Of a stretch of 64,000 bases of DNA, positions 38,819 to 47,319 are shown piece by piece (the first letter of the stretch is position 1; each line of letters opens with the position of its first letter). Both the position numbers and the translations under genes were made by a program. The notes below the pieces were generated by a model. It ran no database searches. It was given only the letters and a program-made list of their open reading frames with translations, and was not told the origin of the DNA. This DNA is from DATBGZ01 sp036557785 (GTDB lineage Bacteria > Actinomycetota > Actinomycetes > Mycobacteriales > Micromonosporaceae). Where the stretch lies: positions 59,014 through 123,013 of the forward strand of contig DATBGZ010000081.1 in NCBI GenBank assembly GCA_036557785.1, given 5' to 3'.

Positions 38819-40246
38819 TTGAGCGGAGCCCCGGGGATCCGGCTGTGGGGCGGGCGGTTCGTCGGTGGACCCGCGCAGGCCCTGGCCCGGCTGTCGCTGA
38901 GCGTCCACTTTGACTGGAGGCTCGCGCCGTACGACCTCGCCGCTTCCCGCGCCCACGCGCACATCCTCGCCGACGCGGGACTGCTCGACGCCGCCGAGCT
39001 GGGCCGCATGCTCGCCGCCCTGGATGACCTGGAGGCCGCCTGCGCCAGCGGCGAGTTCCGGCCGAGCGTCGAGGACGAGGACGTGCACACGGCGCTGGAG
39101 CGGGGGCTGCTGGAGCGCCTCGGCGCACTCGGGGGCAAGCTGCGGGCGGGCCGCTCCCGCAACGACCAGGTCGCCACCGACCTGCGCCTGTATCTGCGCG
39201 ACCACGGCCGCGCGGTGGCGGCGCGGATCGTGGAGCTCGCCGACGCGCTGGTCGAGCAGGCGGGCCGCCATGTCGAGACCCCGGCGCCGGGCATGACCCA
39301 CCTGCAGCACGCGCAGCCCGTCTCGTTTGGACACCACCTGCTCGCGCATGTGCATCCCCTGATGCGGGACCTGGACCGGCTGCGGGACTGGGACAGCCGT
39401 ACCGCGATCTCGCCGCTGGGCGCGGGCGCCCTCGCCGGGTCGAGCCTGCCGCTGGATCCCGAGCGGGTGGCCAAGGAGCTGGGCTTCGACGCGGCCGCGC
39501 CGAACTCGATGGACGCCGTGGCGGACCGGGACTTCGTCGCGGAGTTCCTCTTCGTCGCGGCGCTCGCCGGGGTGCACCTGTCCCGGCTCGGCGAGGAGGT
39601 CGTGCTCTGGACCTCGCAGGAGTTCGGCTGGGTGGAGCTCGACGACGGCTTCGCGACCGGGTCGTCGATCATGCCGCAGAAGAAGAACGCGGACGTCGCC
39701 GAGCTGGCCCGGGGCAAGGCCGGCCGGCTGGTCGGCGACCTCGTCACGGTGCTCACGATGCTCAAGGGCCTGCCGCTGACGTACGACCGCGACATGCAGG
39801 AGGACAAGGAACCCGTCTTCGACGCGGTCGACACGCTCGAGCTCGTCCTGCCCGCCCTGGCCGGGATGATCGCCACGATGACGGTCCGCGTGGACCGCCT
39901 CGCCGCGGCCGCTCCGAAGGGGTACACGCTCGCGACCGAGGTGGCGGAATGGTTGGTACGCCAAGGGGTGCCGTTCCGCGATGCCCACGAGGTGACCGGC
40001 TCCCTGGTGGCGTTGTGCATCGCCCGCGACTGCGGTCTCGACGAGGTCTCCGACGACGACCTCGCCGCGGTCTCGCCGCACCTGACCCCCGACGTACGCT
40101 CCGTGCTCGACGTGCGCGGCGCGCTGCGGGCCCGCCTCGCCCCAGGCTCAACCGGGCCAGGTCCGGTTGCCGAGCAGCTCGCCGCGGTTCAGTCCGCAGT
40201 GGACCAGTGGCGGACCTGGGCGGCCGCCCGGGTCGTTCCCCGCTGA
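38819..40246 (+). CDS. argH: Argininosuccinate lyase
   Basis: 475 aa from a TTG at 38819, chosen because GAGGAGGAG stands 2-3 nt upstream of it and the protein then begins SGAPGIRLWGGRF as in the family. Splits argininosuccinate to arginine and fumarate. HFDWRLAPYD, EDVHTALERGL, GRSRNDQVATDLRL, MTHLQHAQPVSFGHHLLA (catalytic His) and the signature GSSIMPQKKNADVAELARGK. Last step of the cluster. Confidence 0.96.
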   Translation: MSGAPGIRLWGGRFVGGPAQALARLSLSVHFDWRLAPYDLAASRAHAHILADAGLLDAAELGRMLAALDDLEAACASGEFRPSVEDEDVHTALERGLLERLGALGGKLRAGRSRNDQVATDLRLYLRDHGRAVAARIVELADALVEQAGRHVETPAPGMTHLQHAQPVSFGHHLLAHVHPLMRDLDRLRDWDSRTAISPLGAGALAGSSLPLDPERVAKELGFDAAAPNSMDAVADRDFVAEFLFVAALAGVHLSRLGEEVVLWTSQEFGWVELDDGFATGSSIMPQKKNADVAELARGKAGRLVGDLVTVLTMLKGLPLTYDRDMQEDKEPVFDAVDTLELVLPALAGMIATMTVRVDRLAAAAPKGYTLATEVAEWLVRQGVPFRDAHEVTGSLVALCIARDCGLDEVSDDDLAAVSPHLTPDVRSVLDVRGALRARLAPGSTGPGPVAEQLAAVQSAVDQWRTWAAARVVPR

Positions 40247-40262
40247 CCGGATCGCGAGCGCC

Positions 40263-40865
40263 GTGCAGAGCCTGTCACGCCTGCTGGCCGGGCGGGTGGA
40301 GAGTGTCGCGCCGGTCCTGCTCGGCTGCCTGCTCGTCGGCAACGGGGTCACCGCACGGCTGACCGAGGTCGAGGCGTATGACGGGACGGGCGTGGACGCG
40401 GCCTCGCACGCCCACAAGGGGCGCACCCCGCGCAACGGCGTGATGTTCGGGCCGCCCGGGCACGGCTACGTGTACTTCACCTACGGCATGCACTGGTGCC
40501 TGAACATCGTCTGCCGCGAGGAGGGGGTCGCCTCCGCCGTGCTGGTCCGTGCCGGGTCCATCGTGGACGGTATCGACCTGGCTCGCGCGAGAAGGCCCGG
40601 CTCCCGTGACCGTGACCTGGCCCGGGGCCCGGCGCGACTGACCCAGGCCCTGGCCATCACGGGCGCGCACAACGGCGTCGACCTGTTGGCGCAGGACTCA
40701 CCCGTCCGGCTCCTGCCCGGCACGGAACCGGCCACGACAAGTATCCAATGTGGACCTCGCGTGGGCGTGGTCGCGGAGAAGGACCGGCCCTGGCGGTTCT
40801 GGATCGAGGGCGAGGAGACCGTCAGCCCCTACCGCCTGCACACCCCCCGCGTCCGTCGTCGCTGA
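40263..40865 (+). CDS. mpg: 3-methyladenine DNA glycosylase (AAG/Mpg family)
   Basis: 200 aa from the GTG at 40263; SD weak. Removes alkylated purines from DNA. RLTEVEAYDGTGVDAASHAHKG has the catalytic Glu and His region, followed by TPRNGVMFGPPGHGYVYFTYGMHWCLNIV and LARGPARLTQALAITGAHNG. Usual length for bacterial AAG-type enzymes. Follows argH by 16 nt, as in other actinobacteria. Confidence 0.93.
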   Translation: MQSLSRLLAGRVESVAPVLLGCLLVGNGVTARLTEVEAYDGTGVDAASHAHKGRTPRNGVMFGPPGHGYVYFTYGMHWCLNIVCREEGVASAVLVRAGSIVDGIDLARARRPGSRDRDLARGPARLTQALAITGAHNGVDLLAQDSPVRLLPGTEPATTSIQCGPRVGVVAEKDRPWRFWIEGEETVSPYRLHTPRVRRR

Positions 40866-40878
40866 GGCGACCGGGGCG

Positions 40879-42171
40879 TCACACCGCCGTGCCGGCGGGT
40901 TCGCGGTGCTCCGGCTCCGGTAGACGCCTGGCGCGGACACGACGACGGGACCGGTGGTCGTAGACGAGGGCCGCGACGGCGACGCCAAGCGGCCAGAGCA
41001 GGGACGGCCCGATCGTGGCCAGCAGCGCCACCGACGAGACGAGGGCGACGATCGCCCCGCGGTGGGCCCAGGTGCGCCGGGGCAGCAGCCGCAGCGCCGC
41101 GGCACTCCCGAACACATAGACGATCACGAAGACGCCGACGGTCACGAGGATGATCTGGCGGGTGCCGAGGTGGGCCACGGCGGCCACCGTGAGGGCGAGG
41201 AAGTCCGCCGCCGTCACCACGGCGAGGCTGCGGCGGGGCACCTGCCCGATGCCGCTGCCACGCTCTAACCACCCGGGCAGCGCGCCGTCGCGGGCCAGGG
41301 CCGCGCCGAGCTTGGCGGCGCTCGCGTGATAGGCGTTCATCGCGCCGAGGGTCAGCAGCACGGCGACGACCGCGGTGATCACCGTGACCGGCCCGCCGAT
41401 GCCCACCATCATGAGCTCGGCCAGCGGTGCCTCGGTGGTCGCGGTGGCCGGACCGAGCACGGCGAGGCTCGTCGCGGCGACGGCAAGGTAGAGCGAGCCG
41501 ACCACGGCGAGCGCGATGGCGGTCGCCCGGGGCACGTCCCGAGCCGGGTCGCGGAACTCGCCGGCGAGCGAGGTGAGCGCCTCCCAGCCCGCGAAGCTCC
41601 AGACCAGGACGGCCGCGGCCGGCACGATGGCCGCCCAACCGTGTGGCGCGAATGGTTGGAGGTTCGCGACCCGGGCGTGCGGCAGCGCGGCGATCGTGGC
41701 GACGAGCAGCAGCGTCGCGAGCGTCGCCGCGAGCACGAGCTGCACCCGCCCCGAGACGCGCAGCCCGAAGTAGTTCATCACCGTCACGGTCGCGACGAGG
41801 CCGGCGGTGGTGAGCAGGATGGTGCGCTGCCCGCCGCCGAACGCGGCCTCGACATAGGCGCCGGCCATGTATCCGGCCACCGGAGCCCCGGTGGGGACCG
41901 AGAAGTAGAACAGCCAGCCGACCACGGTCGCGCCACGGTCCCCGAACGCCCGCCGCACGTACGTGGAGACACCGCCCGCGTCCGCGTGGCGGGCGCCGAG
42001 CGCGGCGAACGTCGCGGCGAGCGGCACCGAGAGCACGATCAGCGCCACCCACGCGACCAGCGACGCCGGCCCAGCCACCTGCGCGCCGAGCGCGGGCACC
42101 GAGATGACGCCGGTGCCGAGCACCGCGCCCACCGACACCGCGGCGCCCTGGGGGATCGAGAGCCGGCTCAT
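40879..42171 (-). CDS. APC-superfamily amino-acid permease
   Basis: 430 aa, 12 predicted hydrophobic helices. TM1 shows the APC pattern GAAVSVGAVLGTGVISVPALGA with a broken helix, TM2 ALIVLSVPLAATFAALG, and TM6 VLVWSFAGWEALTSLAGEFRDPARDVPRA. Similar to YjeH-type exporters/importers of neutral amino acids. TACGCT lies 8 nt before the ATG and no SD is seen. Divergent from a MocR regulator, which probably controls it. Confidence 0.88.
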   Translation of the reverse strand: MSRLSIPQGAAVSVGAVLGTGVISVPALGAQVAGPASLVAWVALIVLSVPLAATFAALGARHADAGGVSTYVRRAFGDRGATVVGWLFYFSVPTGAPVAGYMAGAYVEAAFGGGQRTILLTTAGLVATVTVMNYFGLRVSGRVQLVLAATLATLLLVATIAALPHARVANLQPFAPHGWAAIVPAAAVLVWSFAGWEALTSLAGEFRDPARDVPRATAIALAVVGSLYLAVAATSLAVLGPATATTEAPLAELMMVGIGGPVTVITAVVAVLLTLGAMNAYHASAAKLGAALARDGALPGWLERGSGIGQVPRRSLAVVTAADFLALTVAAVAHLGTRQIILVTVGVFVIVYVFGSAAALRLLPRRTWAHRGAIVALVSSVALLATIGPSLLWPLGVAVAALVYDHRSRRRVRARRLPEPEHREPAGTAV

Positions 42172-42207
42172 GATGAGTCAGCGTAGGAGCGCTAATGGCT
42201 GTACCGT

Positions 42208-42246
42208 ATGGCCAATCCTGAGCATTCTGACTGGACCAATTGGCCC
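42208..42246. promoter_or_regulatory. Candidate MocR operator
   Basis: TGGCCAAT (42209-42216) and TGGACCAAT (42232-42240) form a direct repeat, and the second continues into CCAATTGG, an 8-bp palindrome. MocR/PdxR regulators bind direct or inverted repeats in such divergent regions. Confidence 0.45.
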
Positions 42247-42262
42247 GGAGTTGGGGGCAGCG

Positions 42263-43723
42263 ATGGAGGTGCACGTCACGCTCGGACCTCGGGGCGAGCA
42301 CGCCGCGCGGATCTACCGGCACGTGCTCGACGCGATCCTCGACGGGCGCCTGCCCGCGGGCGCCCGGTTGCCCGCGACCCGGGTGCTCGCCGAGCAGCTC
42401 GACGTCTCCCGCACGACGGTCGCCCTCGCCTACGAACGGCTCGTCGCCGAGGGGTATCTGCAGGGCCGGGTCGGCGCCGGAACCTTCGTGCTGGCGACGC
42501 AGACGGTGGCTGGCGACCTGGACCGTCCACACGCGACGCGAACGCGCCGTACGGTGACGCGGGCCAACCCGCCCACGCACGATCCCACGCCGCGCGCGGT
42601 GTGGCGCGCCCTGCCGCTGTCCGACACCACCGTCGCGCCGCTGGCCCGCTACCCGTTCACCATCGGGCTGCCCGACATCGGGCTGTTCGGCTTCGAGACC
42701 TGGCGCCGTTTCGTGGGCCAGCAGTTGCGTGTCTCCGCCCTGGGCACCGGTGACTACGGCGAGCCGGAGGGGCTCATAGCCCTGCGCGCCGCCATCGCCC
42801 GGCACTACGGCGTCTCCCGCGGGCTGCGAGCCTCGGCCGACGACGTTCTGGTCACCCGCGGCGCCCAGCAGGCGATCGACCTGGTCACCCGGGTCGTCGT
42901 CGACCCGGGCTCGACCGTCGCCGTCGAGGACCCCGGCTACCCTCCGGCACGGCATGTCTTCACGTCGATGGGTGCCCGGGTCGTCGGAGTGCCGGTCGAC
43001 GAGGAAGGACTCGTCGTGGACGCGCTTCCCGGCTCGGCGAGGCTGGTCTATGTCACGCCGTCGCACCAGTACCCACTCGGCGTCGCGATGTCGCCGGCGC
43101 GGCGTACCGCTCTGCTGTCCTGGGCCCGCAGCGCCGGCGCGGTCGTGGTCGAGGACGACTACGACAGCGAGTTCCGCTACGGGCAGCGGCCGTTGCAGCC
43201 GCTGCACAGCATCGACCGTTCCAGCCACGTCGTCTACATAGGAACGTTCTCCAAGACGATGTTCCCGGCGCTGCGGCTGGGGTTTCTCATCGCCCCAGCC
43301 TCGCTGCGCTGCGCGCTGCGGACGGCCAAACAGCTCAGCGACTGGCACACCGACACGGTCAGCCAGGCGGCGCTGGCGCACTTCATCGACGAGGGACTGC
43401 TGGCCCGGCACATCCGCCGGGCCAGCCGACACTACGCGGCCCGGCGCGTGGCGATCCGGTCCTGGCTTGGGGAGATGGGCAACCTGCTCGAGGCGCTGCC
43501 CTCGTCGGCGGGGCTGCACCTGACCGCGCTGGCGCGGCCCGGGGTCGCTATCGATGACGCGGTGGGGCGGGCCAAGGCCTCCGGCGTGGTCCTGCGGTCA
43601 GTCGCACCGTTCCACGTGGACACTCCGGTCCGCGACGGTCTCATGCTGGGCTACGGGGCGATCCCGGTCGAGCGCATCCGCGACGCCCTTCGCCTGCTGG
43701 CCGACGCCCTGCAGGCCACGTAA
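42263..43723 (+). CDS. MocR-type (GntR/aminotransferase) transcriptional regulator
   Basis: 486 aa from the ATG at 42263. N-terminal GntR winged helix (about 8-75: IYRHVLDAILDGRLPAGARLPATRVLAEQLDVSRTTV, AYERLVAEGYLQGRVGAGTFV), then a class I aminotransferase-like domain with VTRGAQQAIDLVTRVV, VEDPGYPPAR, VVVEDDYDSEFRYG and the PLP Lys in YIGTFSKTMFPALRLG. Senses a PLP adduct; targets could be the divergent permease or pyridoxal metabolism. Longer than PdxR core but typical. Confidence 0.92.
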   Translation: MEVHVTLGPRGEHAARIYRHVLDAILDGRLPAGARLPATRVLAEQLDVSRTTVALAYERLVAEGYLQGRVGAGTFVLATQTVAGDLDRPHATRTRRTVTRANPPTHDPTPRAVWRALPLSDTTVAPLARYPFTIGLPDIGLFGFETWRRFVGQQLRVSALGTGDYGEPEGLIALRAAIARHYGVSRGLRASADDVLVTRGAQQAIDLVTRVVVDPGSTVAVEDPGYPPARHVFTSMGARVVGVPVDEEGLVVDALPGSARLVYVTPSHQYPLGVAMSPARRTALLSWARSAGAVVVEDDYDSEFRYGQRPLQPLHSIDRSSHVVYIGTFSKTMFPALRLGFLIAPASLRCALRTAKQLSDWHTDTVSQAALAHFIDEGLLARHIRRASRHYAARRVAIRSWLGEMGNLLEALPSSAGLHLTALARPGVAIDDAVGRAKASGVVLRSVAPFHVDTPVRDGLMLGYGAIPVERIRDALRLLADALQAT

Positions 43724-43765
43724 CCCGGTGTCGGACCGGGGCGTGCGTACGGGAGAATGGGCCAC

Positions 43766-45061
43766 GTGACCGCCAAGCCCGGCCCGCGCACGCCGGCCTC
43801 GCCCGACGTCATCGACGACCTGCTGTGGCGCGGGCTGCTGCAGGACTCCACCGACCTCGACGAGCTGCGCAAGCACCTCGCCGACGGGCCGGTGACGTTC
43901 TACGTGGGCTTCGACCCGACCGCGCCGAGCCTGCAGGTCGGCAACCTGGTGCAGATCCTCACGGCCCGGCGGCTGCAGCGCGCCGGTAACCGACCGCTGC
44001 TGCTCGTTGGCGGGGCGACCGGGCTCATCGGCGACCCGAAGGCGGAGGGCGAGCGCGTCCTCAACGACGAGTCGGTCGTCGGCGGCTGGGTGGAGAAGAT
44101 CCGTCGGCAGGTTGAGCCGTTCTTCGACTTCGACGGCCCGGTCGCGGCGACGATGGTCAACAACCTCGACTGGACGGCCCCGATGTCCGCGATCGAGTTC
44201 CTGCGCGACGTCGGTAAGCATTTCCCGGTCAACCAGATGATCAACCGGGAGATCGTGCGGGCACGGCTGGAATCGGGGATCAGCTTCACCGAGCTGAGCT
44301 ACCAGATCCTGCAGGGGCATGACTTCTACCAGCTCAACCAACGCCATGGCTGCACGCTGCAGCACGGTGGCTCCGACCAGTGGGGCAACATCCTCTCCGG
44401 CGTGGACTTCTGCCGGCGCAAGGGGATCCGCGGCGTGCACGCGTTCACGACCCCGCTGGTCACCCGCGCCGACGGGACGAAGTTCGGCAAGAGTGCCGCC
44501 GGCATGTCGTTGTGGCTCGACGCCTCGATGACCAGCCCGTACGCCTTCTACCAGTTCTGGATCAACGCAGACGACGCGGACATCGTGGGGTACCTGAAGG
44601 TCTTCAGCTTCGCCGAACCGGAGAAGATCACCGAGCTCGCGGAGCAGACCGAACAGCGCCCCGCGGCCCGTGCTGCCCAACGGTTCCTGGCCGAGGAGCT
44701 CACCACGCTGCTGCATGGCGCGGCCGAGTGCGCGCAGGTGATCGCCGCGTCGCAGGCACTCTTCGGTACGGGTTCGCTGGACGCGCTCGCTCCGGCGACG
44801 CTGCAGGCGGCGCTCGCCGAGGCGGGCCTGGTCACCGTCAAGGGTGAGCTGCCCAGCGTCGCCACGCTGCTCAAGGACGCCGGGCTGGTCAAGAGCATGA
44901 ACGAGGCCCGGCGCACGATCACCGAGGGCGGCGCCTACGTCAACAATGAAAGGGTCACCGACGTCGAGGCGCGCATCGATCCGACCACTCTCCTGCACGG
45001 CCGGTACCTGGTGTTGCGCCGCGGCCGGCGCGCCATCGCCGGCGTCGAGCACACCCCGTGA
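43766..45061 (+). CDS. tyrS: Tyrosyl-tRNA synthetase
   Basis: 431 aa. Class I synthetase: FYVGFDPTAPSLQVGNL (HIGH-motif region), GGATGLIGDP, YQILQGHDFYQLN, HGGSDQWGNI and KFGKSAAG (KMSKS equivalent), C-terminal S4 domain (about 365-425). Odd: the HIGH signature reads QVGN, so both histidines are replaced (by Gln and Asn). The GTG at 43766 follows GAGAAT by 7 nt; an ATG 9 nt upstream overlaps that hexamer. No SD. Confidence 0.94.
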   Translation: MTAKPGPRTPASPDVIDDLLWRGLLQDSTDLDELRKHLADGPVTFYVGFDPTAPSLQVGNLVQILTARRLQRAGNRPLLLVGGATGLIGDPKAEGERVLNDESVVGGWVEKIRRQVEPFFDFDGPVAATMVNNLDWTAPMSAIEFLRDVGKHFPVNQMINREIVRARLESGISFTELSYQILQGHDFYQLNQRHGCTLQHGGSDQWGNILSGVDFCRRKGIRGVHAFTTPLVTRADGTKFGKSAAGMSLWLDASMTSPYAFYQFWINADDADIVGYLKVFSFAEPEKITELAEQTEQRPAARAAQRFLAEELTTLLHGAAECAQVIAASQALFGTGSLDALAPATLQAALAEAGLVTVKGELPSVATLLKDAGLVKSMNEARRTITEGGAYVNNERVTDVEARIDPTTLLHGRYLVLRRGRRAIAGVEHTP

Positions 45062-45087
45062 AAGACAACTGCTGATCGTGCGGGTTT

Positions 45088-45107
45088 CGGGTACCGCCCG
45101 GTACCCG
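45088..45107 (+). terminator. Hairpin after tyrS
   Basis: CGGGTACCG (45088-45096) and CGGTACCCG (45099-45107), with a wider GATCG/CGATC pairing outside. Lies 27 nt after the tyrS stop. The 2-nt loop means the inner pairs must open in RNA. Confidence 0.5.
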
Positions 45108-45147
45108 GACCACACGCGATCATGAGCCTGGCTGGAGGATGGTTGGC

Positions 45148-47319
45148 GTGGGTCAGCCGGACGGTGGTGCCCGCGAACCTCGCGGTGGCCGCGACCGCGA
45201 CGACCGTACGGCCCCGGACCGCCGGCGTAGCGCTGCGGGCGGCCGTGGTACGGACCGTACGGGTTCGGCCGGCCGTGGCGGTGAGCGTGCCGGTTCGACC
45301 GATCGCGGTGCCGGCCGGGCTCAGGGACGGGACCGGGGCGGCGCCGCGACCGGAGGTGGCCGGGACGAGCGCGACGCCGGGCGGGGTTCGCGCGAGCGCC
45401 GCTCGGGCGAGGGGCCACGATCCGGCGACGCGGGGCGTGCCGGGGGATGGGGCGAGCGCCGCTCGCGCGATGGGGGCGCCCGGCCCGCGCGGGACTTCGG
45501 TGGTCGCGAAGACCGCCGTTCCGGCGACCGCGAGGGTCGTCCGCGGGGTTTCGGCGAGGGTGAGGGCAGGCCGCCGGAATCGCGCGGTCGCGACCGTGCT
45601 CCGCGAGCGGGTGCGCCGCGTGAGGGCGCACCGCGCCGGGATGGGCGTCCGGACCGTCCGCAGTGGAGGGAGCGGGACCGTCCCGTTCGTGGTGACCGGG
45701 GCGAGACCGGTGAGCGGCCGTGGCGGCCGCGTGGTGAAGCGACCGGGCGTCCCGACCGTCCGCAGTGGAGGGACCGGGACCGTCCCGTTCGTGGTGACCG
45801 GGGCGAGACCGGTGAGCGGCCGTGGCGGCCGCGTGGTGAAGCGACCGGGCGTCCGGACCGTCCGCAGTGGAGGGAGCGGGACCGATCGAGCCCACGCCCG
45901 GCCACCGGCGGCCACGCCGACCGTACCGAGCGCCGCGACGACAGGGACCGGCGCAGTGGCGACCGGCCGCGAGCCGGGGACCGGGGCGAGCGCCGGACTC
46001 CGGATGGCGATCGGACCCGCGGCCGCGGGCCGGCTCGCGGGTCGGACCGCTTCGCCGGCCGGGAGGGAGCGGGGCGCGAGCGGCAGCCGTCCGCGCGGCG
46101 CGAACGAGGCCCGGACGAACGGCGCCCAGCGCGGGGCCCCGCCGCGCCGCCGGTGCCCGAGGATCTGGACCCCCGCAGCCTCGACCGTGAGGTCCGTGAG
46201 CAGTTGCGGCCTCTCGCGCGCGGTGTCGCCGAGCAGGTCGCGCTGCGCTTGGTCGCGGCTGCCGAGCTGATCGATGTCGAACCGGAGGCCGCGCTGGCGC
46301 ACGCGCTCGAGGCGCGCCGGCTCGCCTCGGGCGTGCCCGCGGTGCGGGAGGCGGTGGGTCTCGCCGCCTATCACGCCGGCCAGTGGCAGAACGCGATCGC
46401 ACAGTTGCGCGCCTACCACCGGATGAGCGGCCGGCAGGACCACCTGGCCGTGATCGCCGATTGTGAACGGGCTCTGGGGCGCCCGGAGCGGGCCATCGAC
46501 ATATTCCGGGCGGCTGATCTGAGCAACCTCGATCCCGTGGACGAGGCAGAGCTGCTGATCGTGGCGGCCGGCGCACGCGCGGATCTCGGCCAGCACGAGG
46601 CCGCGGCGGCGATGCTGCAGGTGCCCCAGCTCGCCTCGACGCAGCCATGGTCGGCGCGGCTGCGGTATGCCTACGCCGACGCCCTGCTGACGCTGGGGCG
46701 CACCGCCGAGGCGCGGGACTGGTTCGCCCGCGCCGCCGAGGTCGACGAGGGGCCGACGACCGATGCCGCGGAGCGCCTGCTGGAGATCGACGGCGTCATC
46801 CTCGACGATGTGGCCGACGAAGAGGCCTCGGACGAGGACAATGCACCGGAGCACGCCGGCAGCGAGGAGAGTACCGGGGTTGACGAAGTCGGGCGGCTGC
46901 GCGACGATGCGTCCGATGTGGAGGGTGAGATGGCCTACGACGTGCAGACTGACGACGACCTCGAGGACCTTGACGGTGAGACCGATGAGGGCTTCGACGA
47001 GGACGACGACTACGACTTCGATGACGAGGACTTCGACGAGGACGACGACGACCTCGACGATGAGGACGATGACTTCGATGAGGATGAGGACGAGTTCGAC
47101 GACGACGACCTCGAAGATGATGACGATGACGAAGATGACGATGACGACGATGACGATGACGACGATGACGAAGACGATGATGAGTTCGAGGGCGAGGACG
47201 ACCTCGAAGATGACGACGATGACGAGGATGACGACGATGACGAGGATGACGACGCCGACGATGATGCCGCCGACGATGATGCCGGCGCGGGCGGCCGTGG
47301 GGGTGGCGGGTCCCGGTGA
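45148..47319 (+). CDS. TPR-like protein with basic/Gly-rich N-terminus and Asp/Glu tail
   Basis: 723 aa from the GTG at 45148, 9 nt after GGAGG (an ATG at 45139 touches that site). Three parts: residues 1 to about 340 are low-complexity Arg/Gly/Asp (RGGRDRD-like) including a 34-residue tandem repeat; about 345-560 are helical TPR-like repeats (AEQVALRLVAAAELIDVEPEAALAHALEARRLA, HAGQWQNAIAQLRAYHRM, RPERAIDIFRAAD); the last about 125 residues are almost only Asp and Glu. The TPR core matches a conserved actinobacterial protein after tyrS. Strongly separated charge suggests RNA binding or phase separation; function unknown. Confidence 0.8.
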   Translation: MGQPDGGAREPRGGRDRDDRTAPDRRRSAAGGRGTDRTGSAGRGGERAGSTDRGAGRAQGRDRGGAATGGGRDERDAGRGSRERRSGEGPRSGDAGRAGGWGERRSRDGGARPARDFGGREDRRSGDREGRPRGFGEGEGRPPESRGRDRAPRAGAPREGAPRRDGRPDRPQWRERDRPVRGDRGETGERPWRPRGEATGRPDRPQWRDRDRPVRGDRGETGERPWRPRGEATGRPDRPQWRERDRSSPRPATGGHADRTERRDDRDRRSGDRPRAGDRGERRTPDGDRTRGRGPARGSDRFAGREGAGRERQPSARRERGPDERRPARGPAAPPVPEDLDPRSLDREVREQLRPLARGVAEQVALRLVAAAELIDVEPEAALAHALEARRLASGVPAVREAVGLAAYHAGQWQNAIAQLRAYHRMSGRQDHLAVIADCERALGRPERAIDIFRAADLSNLDPVDEAELLIVAAGARADLGQHEAAAAMLQVPQLASTQPWSARLRYAYADALLTLGRTAEARDWFARAAEVDEGPTTDAAERLLEIDGVILDDVADEEASDEDNAPEHAGSEESTGVDEVGRLRDDASDVEGEMAYDVQTDDDLEDLDGETDEGFDEDDDYDFDDEDFDEDDDDLDDEDDDFDEDEDEFDDDDLEDDDDDEDDDDDDDDDDDDEDDDEFEGEDDLEDDDDDEDDDDDEDDDADDDAADDDAGAGGRGGGGSR
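45643..45884 (+). repeat. 102-bp in-frame tandem repeat
   Basis: Units begin at 45643, 45745 and 45847 (third partial), period 102 bp, nearly identical. Each encodes 34 residues around RPDRPQWRERDRPVRGDRG. Near identity at DNA level points to recent duplication. Confidence 0.85.

Noticed and set aside
40829..43519. 896-codon minus-strand frame opposite the permease and MocR genes
   Set aside because: Overlaps two well-supported genes in other frames and has an Arg/His-rich composition typical of GC-rich shadows.
45643..45884. Mobile repeat or IS end
   Set aside because: The 102-bp period is in frame and inside a coding sequence; it is a protein repeat.
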